DNA from: Pedobacter sp. Leaf41 | GTDB taxonomy: Bacteria > Bacteroidota > Bacteroidia > Sphingobacteriales > Sphingobacteriaceae | DNA length: 64,000 nucleotides | Reading direction: 5' to 3' | Assembly (NCBI RefSeq): GCF_001422545.1 | Contig: NZ_LMLE01000001.1 | Span: 853,319-917,318 of the forward strand | Shown: one piece after another, positions 42,613 to 50,711 of the stretch | Layout: every line of letters begins with the position of its first letter | Numbering within the stretch: the first letter of the stretch is position 1 | Made by a program: the position numbers and the translations under genes | The notes under the pieces: model-generated | Database searches by the model: none | What the model was told of the DNA's origin: nothing | What the model saw: the letters and a program-made list of their open reading frames with translations, nothing else

Positions 42613-42765
42613 TTAGCGTATTTCAGTATCTCTACTTTTTTTGTGTGTTTTGCATTTCAAACTGCAATAAATAACATCATCCCAATTTAGCTTCCATTTT
42701 TTTCGCCAGGAAAATGGGCGTTCGCAACTAGGGCAGATCTTTTCCGGGAAGTTCTCTTTTTTCAA
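42613..42765 (-). CDS. DUF2256-domain small zinc-ribbon protein, TTG start
   Basis: This 50-residue frame has the DUF2256 signature ICPSCERPFSWRKKWKLNWD followed by VIYCSLKCK, giving four cysteines in CxxC pairs that probably bind zinc. An in-frame TGA at 42781-42783 lies only five codons before the TTG at 42763-42765, and there is no ATG, so TTG is the most likely start. The basic tail (KTHKKSRDTEIR) is typical of the family. The function is unknown. It is read opposite to the UBP zinc-finger gene. Confidence 0.85.
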   Translation of the reverse strand: MKKENFPEKICPSCERPFSWRKKWKLNWDDVIYCSLKCKTHKKSRDTEIR

Positions 42766-43049
42766 CTTAAGGTGTTTATTTCAGAACGTTCAACATCTTT
42801 TTTTGTTTTTCTCTATTAAAACTGCTGAGGAGAGACCCATACTATGCTCTGAGAAGTTTCAGTTATTAATCTTGTCCTTAAGGGGGCTCGATCGTCTATT
42901 ATTCAAGTTGTTTCACGGTTTTAGAACGGCTTACGGAAACTACGGGTTACTTCCTCGGGAAATACTTGTTTTAGTAACGCTTACCGAAATGATAAAACTT
43001 TTGCAATTAAAAAAGGCTTTTTCATGAGTAACCCCTTAACAAAGAAACG

Positions 43050-43241
43050 ATGAAAAACTACATTTTTTTATTAGGCACGTTAGCCATTTTAGCAGTGTCT
43101 TGTAACTCCGATTCAAAATCAAATAATGCAGATTCAGCAAGTGCTGATACTTCTATGAGTTCGATGGATGCAACTTCGCCAATGCAGGATACTACCACAA
43201 CAGATAGTAGCATGCAAGATACAACTACCCCAACGCCGTAG
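43050..43241 (+). CDS. Small Ser/Thr/Asp-rich lipoprotein
   Basis: The 63-residue precursor has a lipoprotein signal with lipobox LAVSC (Cys18). The mature part is a low-complexity, acidic and hydroxyl-rich chain with two copies of SMQDTTT-like words (SPMQDTTTTD, SSMQDTTTP). It is probably a surface or periplasmic lipoprotein of unknown role. Such short lipoproteins are common in Bacteroidota and evolve fast. The clear signal and the downstream terminator support a real gene. Confidence 0.7.
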   Translation: MKNYIFLLGTLAILAVSCNSDSKSNNADSASADTSMSSMDATSPMQDTTTTDSSMQDTTTPTP

Positions 43242-43327
43242 TTTGTACTACAAATTGATTTAAAAATTCAAGCAAGGGATAGAGATGGTATTCTCTGGTT
43301 TATCCCCTTTGAAAACTTGATTTAAAA

Positions 43328-43357
43328 AGTTCCACGTCATTTTCGTGGAGCTTTTTT
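43328..43357 (+). terminator. Terminator downstream of the small lipoprotein gene
   Basis: TTCCACG pairs with CGTGGAG around a TCATTTT loop, followed by CTTTTTTG. Confidence 0.8.
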
Positions 43358-43374
43358 GTTAACAAGAAAAAATA

Positions 43375-43586
43375 ATGAAGAATATTTTTACTGAGCGATT
43401 AAGAATCTTCACCTGGGACATTAACGGCAGTTATTTGCTCTATCTTTTTAAAGGGGATTATGAGATATATATTTCTATTGATAGCGAAAGATATGGAGGT
43501 TAGGTAGGAAGCGGACTACTTAAGCTTTTGGCGATAACGTGATTGAGGTTGATGCTGTAGGGATTAATCATCTTGATTCATATTGA
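43375..43586 (+). pseudogene. Glycosyltransferase, decayed N-terminal remnant
   Basis: From the ATG at 43375 the frame reads RIFTWDINGSYLLYL, then KGDYEIYISIDSERYGG and a TAG at 43501-43503. After a frameshift, 43527-43583 reads FGDNVIEVDAVGINHLDSY. Together these match, in order, the start of a known glycosyltransferase type whose proteins begin 'IFTWHIHGSYLYYL..YGGRG..FPFGDNV'. The remaining 300-odd residues are missing. It is a remnant left by deletion and frameshift, not an expressed enzyme. Confidence 0.7.
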
Positions 43587-43687
43587 AGCGCTATCGGTAA
43601 TAGGGATAGAAATTGTGGATGATTAGATTTTCATCTGCTCAACAGAATAGAGTGAGACAGTTTTTATAGAAAGTGAGCTTCATGAGG

Positions 43688-44059
43688 TTAAATGTGTCCT
43701 CCTGGCATAATTAGCCTATTAACCATTCTGGTTAATTTATTATAATCGAAAGGTTTAAAAATGATGCCATCTGCTTTGCAAGAAATGTCCTCTACCTGCG
43801 ATTCTAACAAAGCAGTGATCAACATGATTGGAATATGCCCGGTATCTCGATTTTTTTTGACGAGGTTGCATAAATCTCTGCCATCAGCTACATCCAGAAT
43901 AATATCCATCACAATTAAATCTGGCTTGAAATTTTTAATAGATTCATTTAGCAGATCAGCCTGATTAATATTTTTAACTTGATGGTTCTGTTCCTCCAGT
44001 GCAAGTTGTATTACGTCAGCATTGCCTAAATCGTTATCTAATACTAATATTTTCGACAT
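43688..44059 (-). CDS. Single-domain response regulator (receiver only)
   Basis: The 123-residue protein is a lone CheY-like receiver. Acidic residues Asp8 and Asp10 at the first strand, the phosphoacceptor Asp52 in DLIVMDIIL, Thr/Ser switch region in MLITALLE and Lys in IFKPFDYNKL are all present. There is no output domain. It may relay phosphate in a multistep pathway or act by protein binding. The PAS histidine kinase at 48145 is 4 kb away and might be its partner, but nothing links them directly. Confidence 0.92.
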   Translation of the reverse strand: MSKILVLDNDLGNADVIQLALEEQNHQVKNINQADLLNESIKNFKPDLIVMDIILDVADGRDLCNLVKKNRDTGHIPIMLITALLESQVEDISCKADGIIFKPFDYNKLTRMVNRLIMPGGHI

Positions 44060-44796
44060 TTACTTCTATTTGGAATATAAAAATAACGAATTATCCGCTA
44101 AATATACCCCTTGATATAACATTCACTATTTATCCCAAAAGATTGCGTATTTAAACTTACTTATAAATCTTGAAAACGAGCTATTGAAATGTCAATAAAC
44201 TTAAAACGAGATGCTTTTATACAATAGAGGTGTGGAGGCACTTTTCGAAAATTTTTATGGCTGGCGTAACTGAATTTATTTCGCCGCAAAGGAAATTAAT
44301 TATAGTCAGATTGAGACCAAAAAATCCGTGAATTTTGAAGCTAACAGAATACCAGAATTTTACCTCATAAATATTTGTTTGCTTGCTGTTATATGTTCAT
44401 TAATCGATTCACAATTTTGACAGTATCGGCAGGGAGGAAGTGTTGTAGTGACTAGACTTCCATATTTTTGCCAATATTGTAAATGGTGCCAATACTCTAC
44501 CCTTTTTTTAATAGCACAAATAAATAATCATCGTCAGCGTCCTGTTAGCAAACAACTCTCTGTTTTGCCTCAATTCTTATAGCGATAATCGATTCGTATT
44601 CTATTTAATTTCTTCATAGTGGTAATGCAAAAATAACAATAGGTATTATGAAGAACAACCGGTAGTGGGGAATCGCTTGTCGAGTAACCTAATAAAATAT
44701 AACTTAAAATAACCTTCTAATGTGATTTTTTTAAAACCTTTCTGTTTTTTATCGGGTTTTTTAAACGATGTATAATCCGTTTATTAAATAATAAAG
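44060..44796. other. Gene-free region upstream of the SDR gene
   Basis: No gene is recognised in 737 bases. A TATTTTTG box on the minus strand near 44630 precedes a 15-codon frame (MKKLNRIRIDYRYKN) that stops at once, possibly the start of a decayed gene. Short frames elsewhere have no conserved look. The composition is very AT-rich. Confidence 0.5.
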
Positions 44797-45696
44797 ATGA
44801 TGACAGAAGAAAATAAAAATTCGCAAGATCCATCCGATCAGTATCCGAAGCCACCATTTCCTAAACAAGATCAGCAGCCACCCGGGACAGAGTCTAATCT
44901 TGAGCCCAAAGCCGATCATGGAGAAGAATCATATAAAGGCAGCGGTAAATTAATAGGTAAAAAGGCTATTATTACCGGTGGCGACTCAGGAATTGGCCGA
45001 GCTGTGGCCATTGCTTTTGCCCGCGAAGGCGCTGATGTGTTAATTAGTTATTTAGATGATAGTGAAGATGAAGATGCAAAAACTACAGCTAAATATGTAG
45101 AAAAGGCGGGTAGAAAAGCAGTTCTGATTAAAGGAGATATTCAGGATGAAGCTCATTGCCAGTCAATTATTGATAGCGCCGTAAGCGAATTGGGTGGCTT
45201 AGATATTTTGGTTAATAATGCCGCTTTTCAAATGGCAAGAAAATCATTAAGCGAGATTCCGAGTGAAGAGTGGGAGCGTACGTTTCGCACCAACATTACC
45301 GCAATGTTTTTTCTATGCAAGGCTGCAGAACCTCACCTCAAGCCAGGTAGTAGTATCATCAATACCACTTCGGTAAATGCTTATTCGCCAAGCGAGCAAC
45401 TTTTACCCTACGCTGCGACCAAAGGTGCTATCCAAAATTTTACGGCAAACCTCAGCCAGATTTTACTGATGAATGGAAAAGGAATTCGGGTAAACGCGGT
45501 AGCCCCAGGTCCAATTTGGACACCGTTGATTCCATCAACTATCCCCGAACATGAAGAATTTGGAAAAGATACACCAATGGAACGTGCCGGACAACCTGCA
45601 GAGGTAGCGCCAGCCTATGTATTCCTGGCTTCCAATGATGCAAGTTATATTGCCGGTGCCACTATTCCGGTAACCGGGGGTAGAATAACGATTTAA
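44797..45696 (+). CDS. SDR-family oxidoreductase (general stress protein 39 / YhdF-like)
   Basis: A proline-rich charged N-terminal region (PKPPFPKQDQQPPGTES, residues 1-50) precedes a classical SDR domain. Cofactor loop GGDSGIGRAVA, NNAAFQ motif, catalytic Ser in NTTSVNAY and the YAATKGA motif are visible. The ending IAGATIPVTGG is typical. The N-terminal extension marks the YhdF/YghA-like branch, whose members are induced by general stress in other bacteria and reduce aldehydes or ketones with NAD(P)H. The second codon is also ATG, so the start may be 44800. Neighbour genes are also stress-type (ferritin-like protein). Confidence 0.9.
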   Translation: MMTEENKNSQDPSDQYPKPPFPKQDQQPPGTESNLEPKADHGEESYKGSGKLIGKKAIITGGDSGIGRAVAIAFAREGADVLISYLDDSEDEDAKTTAKYVEKAGRKAVLIKGDIQDEAHCQSIIDSAVSELGGLDILVNNAAFQMARKSLSEIPSEEWERTFRTNITAMFFLCKAAEPHLKPGSSIINTTSVNAYSPSEQLLPYAATKGAIQNFTANLSQILLMNGKGIRVNAVAPGPIWTPLIPSTIPEHEEFGKDTPMERAGQPAEVAPAYVFLASNDASYIAGATIPVTGGRITI

Positions 45697-45744
45697 ATAA
45701 TTAGATTTAATCATAATTAAAAATAGGCCTTAAAAAGCTAGTCA

Positions 45745-45774
45745 TGGTCGGAAGAAATTCCGGCCATTTTTTAA
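45745..45774 (+). terminator. Terminator of the SDR gene
   Basis: GGTCGGAA pairs with TTCCGGCC (one G-T pair) around a GAAA loop and is followed by ATTTTTTAAA. Confidence 0.85.
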
Positions 45775-45782
45775 AAAATAGG

Positions 45783-46036
45783 CCTGGATCTCCACCACAT
45801 TACACAACGATCATAGCAATTATTAGGTCTCTAACCTCCATAGCGAAACGCCTTTTAGCAGTCTTATAACCGATTTTATAGCTTTTTTGTACATCATTAG
45901 CATAATTGCAACGATCAGCGTCATGTACAGCACTACCTGTATCCCATTTTTGTTAAGCGAAATAACTTGGCTGACATTAGGTTCCTGTTTTAGGAATCGG
46001 AAGAAAGACTTCTATGTCCCAGCTCCTTCTGTATGC
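45783..46036 (-). pseudogene. IS4-family transposase, decayed C-terminal remnant
   Basis: On the minus strand the sequence reads YRRSWDIEVF, then after a one-base insertion FRFLKQEPNVSQVISL and IQVVLYMTLIVAIML, then after a second shift IGYKTAKRRFAMEVRDLIIA, a TAA stop and CGGDPG. The order Y..(S)...E......K fits the Y-(2)-R-(3)-E-(6)-K signature of IS4-type DDE transposases, with the Arg replaced by Ser. The N-terminal two thirds, with the first two catalytic Asp residues, are not found upstream. It is a dead relic with at least two frameshifts. Terminal inverted repeats were not identified. Confidence 0.8.
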
Positions 46037-46266
46037 TTGTGAAATTTATTCTTTCTAATCTTCGTCAAATACGAGTAATTGCGATATGGAATGGTAAATA
46101 GCGAATAGGGAATGGAGAATAGCGCACCTCTTCGTTTTTAAAAGGTAAACTAGTGATAATTCGTCAAAATTACATATGTACGCCCTTATATAGCGATTTG
46201 GTTTCGGTAACCAGCCCAGCGATGATGCGAAAATGAAATGAGTGGCATTTAATTCCAGTATTCGAT

Positions 46267-46309
46267 TAACAAGAAAACAGCGATGAATCTTATCGCTATT
46301 TTCTTGTTA
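46267..46309. terminator. Large hairpin terminator after the ferritin-like gene
   Basis: AACAAGAAAACAGCGAT pairs with ATCGCTATTTTCTTGTT (one mismatch) around a seven-base loop, just beyond the stop of the minus-strand ferritin-like gene. It can act in both directions. Confidence 0.8.
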
Positions 46310-46312
46310 ATA

Positions 46313-46843
46313 TTATTTATTTTTTTCTTCTGCACCCGCATTTGCCTCGCTAATGGCAATTTCGGTAAGTAAAACATCTGTTTGCTTTTCTTCTTCAAGC
46401 GTTTGCCTTAAAAGCTCTTCGGCCTCTGTATGCTGCATTAATTTGGCGTAAGTAACCAGACAACCATAACTTGCAATCTCATAATGCTCCACTTTCTGAG
46501 CTGCAGAAATCAAGGCTGCATCCAAAACTTCGGGTTGATCAGAGAAACTTTCGATAATCTCTTCAGCCTCTTCTAAAAGGCCAGCCATTGCTTTACATTT
46601 TTTGGCTCTGGCAGTCAAATCTATTGAACTGAAAACGTTTTTAAGTCGTTCAATTTGCCCTTCAGTTTGTTCGTAATGTGTATCAAACGCTTGTTTTAGT
46701 TTTTCACTTCCAGCGGCATCCGATAGTTTTTTAAGTCCTTTTAACAGTTGTTTTTCTGCGCCTAAAATATCTCTTAATTCATCTACAAATAATTCGTGCA
46801 AATGCCCGTTCGGCATCGATGCACTGTTGCTTTGTTTTGCCAT
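46313..46843 (-). CDS. Ferritin-like DUF892 protein (YciE/YciF type)
   Basis: The 176-residue protein is an all-helical DUF892 domain. It begins HLHELFVDELRDILGAEKQL with the first ExxH-like acidic ligands, and has HYEQTEGQIERLKNVF and a second metal-binding half KVEHYEIASYGCL followed by LLRQTLEEEKQTD. These positions correspond to the di-iron or manganese site of ferritin-like proteins. Homologues are produced under osmotic, stationary-phase or oxidative stress, but their reaction is not known. Confidence 0.9.
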   Translation of the reverse strand: MAKQSNSASMPNGHLHELFVDELRDILGAEKQLLKGLKKLSDAAGSEKLKQAFDTHYEQTEGQIERLKNVFSSIDLTARAKKCKAMAGLLEEAEEIIESFSDQPEVLDAALISAAQKVEHYEIASYGCLVTYAKLMQHTEAEELLRQTLEEEKQTDVLLTEIAISEANAGAEEKNK

Positions 46844-47217
46844 AGTATCGATTTTATTTTTATTATTATTTATTAGCTTTTAACTATTTAAATTTTAGTG
46901 CTGGCTTGCCCGTTCCGTTACATTTTTCAGTTACGTCAGCTATTTTACTAGCCCTGGGCTCCATATAAAAAACATTAAAAAATAATTGAAGTTTGGCGAA
47001 AACTACCCGCTTTGTATAGAAATAGTACGTAATTTATTACGGTATTTTTTGTCGGTCGATTAATCTTCTTGGTTAATAAATGCCGATAAATATCCTATAT
47101 GGATCAAGAATTAGCAATTGTCAGGTTTGCGATCTTGGCAGGCATAACCTGAAAAAGATGATGATGTATTTATCTCCTGAATTGAAAAGTGAGCCCCAGC
47201 GTTAGCCAGGATGAATG
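46844..47217. other. Gene-free region upstream of the ferritin-like gene
   Basis: I see no gene or clear RNA in these 374 bases. A partly self-complementary stretch, CAGGTTTGCGATCTTGGCAG followed by GCATAACCTG, lies at about 47121-47150 but lacks a T run. Confidence 0.5.
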
Positions 47218-47544
47218 CTAAAAATTGCGCTTAGGATTATAAGCTGAATTATCCTTTTTGGCGTTACTTCTATAAGTTTCTAAGAAATGTTGTACGTTTT
47301 CAGGTGGATTAACATTTGCAATTAGACGCTTAATATTAACGTCGTTACTCAATGCTTTATTAAGCTGATGCTCCCAATCGATCAAGGCATCCTCAACGGA
47401 AATACCGCAACCATATATGCCTGTTTGAGCATCTTCGCCGTAGAGCACGCAAAAGTTATTTTCATGTTTAAATATTTTGGGTGAAAGTTTTTTTGCTATT
47501 CCTTTTAATGGAACTTTAATTACCATATCTGGTGAAATATTCAT
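47218..47544 (-). CDS. Hypothetical protein, 108 residues
   Basis: I do not recognise the family with certainty. The middle part, FCVLYGEDAQTGIYGCGISV then EDALIDWEHQLNKAL, has the look of a HicB-like beta-beta-alpha unit ('G..G.S.EEAL..W...L'). No HicA toxin gene is adjacent, so an antitoxin role has no support. The C-terminal tail is polar and basic. Codon usage and a proper ATG suggest a genuine gene. It is flanked by non-coding or decayed DNA on both sides. Confidence 0.55.
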   Translation of the reverse strand: MNISPDMVIKVPLKGIAKKLSPKIFKHENNFCVLYGEDAQTGIYGCGISVEDALIDWEHQLNKALSNDVNIKRLIANVNPPENVQHFLETYRSNAKKDNSAYNPKRNF

Positions 47545-47805
47545 GTTTGATATCGATTTGTCGTTTAAAAATCTTTTTGTTCTTAAGAGATAGCCCTAAA
47601 CACATTGGAAAAAAGAGAGGCAAGGATACCTTTTGGCATCCTGCCGTCATTAACTGTAAACCTTATCCATCCGGACAATAATTTTAAGCAAACTAGCCAA
47701 TTGATATCAAAATAAAGTACCGAATTCTTCATTCAGGTACTAATCAGATACATTTCGGTAGTATCCGCTAGTTTGAAGGTAATAAAAACCGCTTGGAGTT
47801 TTTCA
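47545..47805. other. Intergenic stretch with a small hairpin
   Basis: The only structure noticed is AGGCAAGGATACC facing GGCATCCTGCC at about 47617-47645, an imperfect hairpin. It probably lies upstream of the minus-strand hypothetical gene at 47218. No gene is recognised. Confidence 0.45.
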
Positions 47806-48042
47806 CTACTTATCCCACCAAACAGGCTCGTAAATCAATGCCGTTCCCGGGAAATTCTGGTTGGTCGTAATTTCACTACTCGGATATAAAAACCGTAAAG
47901 GCATTCTATTGGCGCCAAGTGTTGATGCAGCAGATGTAGTTAGAAACTCGGGGTAGCCTTTTGGAAGTATCTTCCTCAAAAAATAAGGCTGATGATATCC
48001 TGTTGAAGTAAGTAAGGATGCATTCCTGAATGAGCTGAGCAT
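47806..48042 (-). pseudogene. SusD/RagB-like (second type) C-terminal remnant
   Basis: The 78-codon frame reads KILPKGYPEFL, then NRMPLRFLYPSSEITTNQNF and YEPVWWDK at the stop. This is the end pattern of SusD-like type 2 lipoproteins ('GYP..R.P.R..YP..E...N......WWD'). The preceding 400-odd residues, signal and lipobox are absent: an in-frame stop lies three codons before the first ATG. It is therefore a stranded 3' fragment of a former SusD-type gene. Confidence 0.6.
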
Positions 48043-48144
48043 CCAAAAATATTACAGTGATAATAAAAAAAATCAGTTAGCGCTAAAATCCCGTTTAGAA
48101 AGGCCAGTAGACGAGGCTATTGGCATTAATTACATAGTTTTTTA

Positions 48145-49620
48145 TCAAAGAGGTAAGGTAAACCAAAAAGAACTTCCGCTACCAACAGTGCTTTCTACGC
48201 CAATCTCCCCTCCATGTTGCTTTACAATTTCGGCGCATATAAACAGTCCTAAACCAAGGCCCGAATATTTCCCGCCAGTTGTATTAATCTGGTAATAGCG
48301 GTCGAAAAGGTGTGGTGTTTTTTCTGCAGGTATTCCTGGTCCTTCATCACTTACCGTGATGCGCACAAAGCCTTCAACATTTTCAATATTGATTTTGATG
48401 AGATAACTTTCTGGAGCATATTTCATCGCATTCGTAATAAAGTTTGTTACCACTTGCTCTATCCTGCTTTCATCTGCGTAGACCGATATAGATTTATCTC
48501 CTTCGGTGATGATTTTATAATGGTCTTCAACCCGAATATGATGTACACAGCTGCCAATCATTTCCACTACATTGAAATTGCTCTTGCTTAATCGCAACTG
48601 CCCATCATTCATCTGGCTGGTGTTCAGTAAATCCTCCACCATTTCGGTAACTCTCGAAATATTGTGATTGGCTTTTTCAATAAGGCTCAACATGCGTTCG
48701 CTGGTTTCCCCCTTCATCCTTTGCATCAGTTGAAGAATGGCCTTTAAACTGGTAAGTGGTGTTTTTAACTCGTGACTGGCGATATTGATAAATTCGTCTT
48801 TCTTTTTTAACTGACTAATATGCTCTTCTACATTGGTACAAGAGCCGAACCAATTGATTTGTTCACCGTGATTATCAACAAATAGTGAAGCTTTGATTTG
48901 ATGCCATTCATAATTGCCTTCCTGATTAACTAACCTAATCGTTTCATTTAAATCTGAACCGCCTGTTTGGCAGGCATACCAACTTGTAAGTAATTTTTTT
49001 ATATCTAGTTGATGAATTTTTGAGAGGATGAACGAAGATCGGGTCTCATTTTTTGTACAATTAAAATATTGACAAAAACGGGCATTAACATAATTTATAC
49101 GGCCAGTAGAAGATGCCGTCCAGATCATTTCTGGAGCAAGATCTGCCATAAATTCAAGCCGTTTTTGCTCGTTTTCGGCCAAACTCTTTGCATTAAGCAG
49201 TTCTCTTTCGTAATTTTTGCGTTCTGTTACATCAACCACTACTACGTTAACTGCTTTAATGTAGCCGTTTTTATCAAGGATGGTATTCGCATTTAGTAAT
49301 GTTGATAAGGAGTTGCCATCCTTTTTTAGCAGTTCGTAACTAAGTTCTTTTACTCCACCATCTACCTTTACCATAGGTAGAAAGAACATTTCAAAATGCA
49401 TTTGGCCACCCTTTGGTAAAAGAGCGGCGAACTTTGTTCCTAATAATTCCTGTTCTGAAAAGCCTAACCAATGAAGTAGGGTATGATTTATTTTGATAAT
49501 TTCACCCTTCGTGGAGAGTGAAAAATAGCCGCATGGCGCTGTATGATATAACTCATCTGAATTAATAAGGGTTTCTAGTAAATGATTTTTGCCGCTCATT
49601 GATTCGTCAGGATAGCTCAT
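48145..49620 (-). CDS. PAS-domain sensor histidine kinase
   Basis: Starting at the ATG at 49620, one base after the RsbQ-like stop, the product has about 491 residues and no membrane helix, so it should be cytoplasmic. PAS domain 1 covers about residues 20-130 (SDELYHTAPCGYFSLSTKGE) and PAS domain 2 about 155-270 (LAPEMIWTASSTGRINYVNA). The HisKA H-box is INIASHELKTPLTSLKAI (His299 counted from the longer frame). The ATPase N-box QVVTNFITNAMKYAPES, the G1 box DEGPGIPAE and the G2 box SGLGLGLFICAEIV follow. A frame opening 48 bases further upstream overlaps the hydrolase gene. No response regulator is adjacent. Confidence 0.92.
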   Translation of the reverse strand: MSYPDESMSGKNHLLETLINSDELYHTAPCGYFSLSTKGEIIKINHTLLHWLGFSEQELLGTKFAALLPKGGQMHFEMFFLPMVKVDGGVKELSYELLKKDGNSLSTLLNANTILDKNGYIKAVNVVVVDVTERKNYERELLNAKSLAENEQKRLEFMADLAPEMIWTASSTGRINYVNARFCQYFNCTKNETRSSFILSKIHQLDIKKLLTSWYACQTGGSDLNETIRLVNQEGNYEWHQIKASLFVDNHGEQINWFGSCTNVEEHISQLKKKDEFINIASHELKTPLTSLKAILQLMQRMKGETSERMLSLIEKANHNISRVTEMVEDLLNTSQMNDGQLRLSKSNFNVVEMIGSCVHHIRVEDHYKIITEGDKSISVYADESRIEQVVTNFITNAMKYAPESYLIKINIENVEGFVRITVSDEGPGIPAEKTPHLFDRYYQINTTGGKYSGLGLGLFICAEIVKQHGGEIGVESTVGSGSSFWFTLPL

Positions 49621-49621
49621 G

Positions 49622-50419
49622 TTAGGTAATGAACGTTTTAATAGCCCGAATTGTTTCTTCAGGTTCACTAATATGTGGGCAGTGGCCAGTCGCCTCTAAG
49701 AAAACGATCTCGTTTCCAGGGGTATGTTGATAAACAAATTCACCCACACTGTTAGGCGCTATAATGTCATCGGCACATTGTAACGTCAAACTTTTGATTT
49801 TTAATTTCGACAGATCTGCCCGGTTATCAGAGAAAAAAGTAACCCTGGCGAAGTCTCTGGCTACTTTTGGATCAGTAGAACAAAAACTCTCCGTTAAAAA
49901 TCCTCCGAGTGCAGGTCGGTCAGGATTGCCCATAATGGCTGGAGCCATTTTACTTGACCAACCCAGGTAATTGCTATCCATAAAATCAAAAAGATTTTCC
50001 AAGTCAGCTTTCTCAAAACCTCCGAAATAATCACCTTCGTTTAGGTATCTGGCCGAGGGACCAACAAAAACTAACTTCGAAAAGTATTCAGGCTTTTGGT
50101 TGGCGGCCAGAAGTCCGATCATACAGCTTACAGAATGTCCTACAAAAATAACGTTCGTTAATGCTAAGGCCTCGCAAATTTCAAGCACATCTTGTGCATA
50201 ACCATCTAGCTTGCTGTATTTATTAGAGTCGTACTGACCAATATCCGATTTACCCGAACCCGTGTAATCGAATAGCACAACTTTATAATCTGCCGTAAAG
50301 CCATCTATAATAAATTGCCAGGCGTTTTGATCGCAACCAAAGCCATGGGCGAATAGCATAACCTGATTTCCTTTTCCAATAACATTTACATTATTACGGA
50401 TTAAGACTGACTGTTGCAT
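49622..50419 (-). CDS. RsbQ-like alpha/beta hydrolase
   Basis: The 265-residue protein resembles Bacillus RsbQ closely over its whole length: AHGFGCDQNAWQFI, LFDYTGSGKSD, KLDGYAQDVLEICEAL, QCADDIIAPNSVGEFV and ATGHCPHISEPEETI. The catalytic triad is Ser96 (VGHSVS), Asp217 or 218 and His246. RsbQ is the small-molecule sensor that activates the PAS-containing phosphatase RsbP in energy stress; plant relatives (D14, KAI2) are hormone receptors. The stop is one base before the start of a PAS histidine kinase gene, so the pair is translationally coupled. It probably makes or binds a ligand for the kinase's PAS domain. Confidence 0.92.
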   Translation of the reverse strand: MQQSVLIRNNVNVIGKGNQVMLFAHGFGCDQNAWQFIIDGFTADYKVVLFDYTGSGKSDIGQYDSNKYSKLDGYAQDVLEICEALALTNVIFVGHSVSCMIGLLAANQKPEYFSKLVFVGPSARYLNEGDYFGGFEKADLENLFDFMDSNYLGWSSKMAPAIMGNPDRPALGGFLTESFCSTDPKVARDFARVTFFSDNRADLSKLKIKSLTLQCADDIIAPNSVGEFVYQHTPGNEIVFLEATGHCPHISEPEETIRAIKTFIT

Positions 50420-50675
50420 GTAAAATAGGAATTGATTCGATAAAGATATGGAAAATATAGTATTTGCAAATAAACGGACAAGTATTTACACGGGTGTCGA
50501 GGTAAGTATAAAATGCTTGCGATTATTTTCAAAATGTAACTGTATTTATACTGTCTAGCCGTAGATAATAAGCTTCCAGCGACTACAACTATGAACTCAT
50601 ACTGATGCAGAGCTTTCAATATTTACAAGTCAACAGCCTTTACAGTTGAATTTTTACAAGTTTTTTTGCCTTCGA

Positions 50676-50691
50676 TTTTAATCGGTTGAAA
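50676..50691. promoter_or_regulatory. Candidate LacI-family operator, weak site
   Basis: TTTTAATCGGTTGAAA is centred on CG and is symmetric at five of seven pairs. It resembles the perfect palindrome at 58948 next to the LacI-family gene. Confidence 0.45.
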
Positions 50692-50695
50692 TATT

Positions 50696-50711
50696 ATTCA
50701 ATCGTTTGAAA
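50696..50711. promoter_or_regulatory. Candidate LacI-family operator upstream of susC
   Basis: ATTCAATCGTTTGAAA is centred on CG, symmetric at five of seven pairs, and agrees with the palindrome ATTTCAAACGTTTGAAAT at 58948 at most positions. It starts 20 bases after the weaker site. Both lie about 280-310 bases before the susC ATG. Confidence 0.6.

Noticed and set aside
42803..43027. Open frame of 74 codons on the plus strand before the small lipoprotein gene
   Set aside because: Its residue pattern is not protein-like (no domain, odd Leu/Arg runs), it has no recognisable leader, and it lies in AT-rich intergenic DNA.
44455..44580. Plus-strand stretch reading FCQYCKWCQYST, a possible zinc ribbon
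   Set aside because: No start codon, no known spacing of cysteines, and no continuation of conserved sequence.
44560..44640. Minus-strand start MKKLNRIRI that could be a decayed helix-turn-helix regulator
   Set aside because: Only nine residues fit; the following frames give no convincing match.
48000..48200. Plus-strand open frame opposite the SusD remnant and the kinase end
   Set aside because: No start codon, no known motif and antisense to a recognised coding end.
50401..50619. Minus-strand open frame of 72 codons upstream of the RsbQ-like gene
   Set aside because: Overlaps the RsbQ-like start region, contains no recognisable motif and looks like chance opening in AT-rich DNA.
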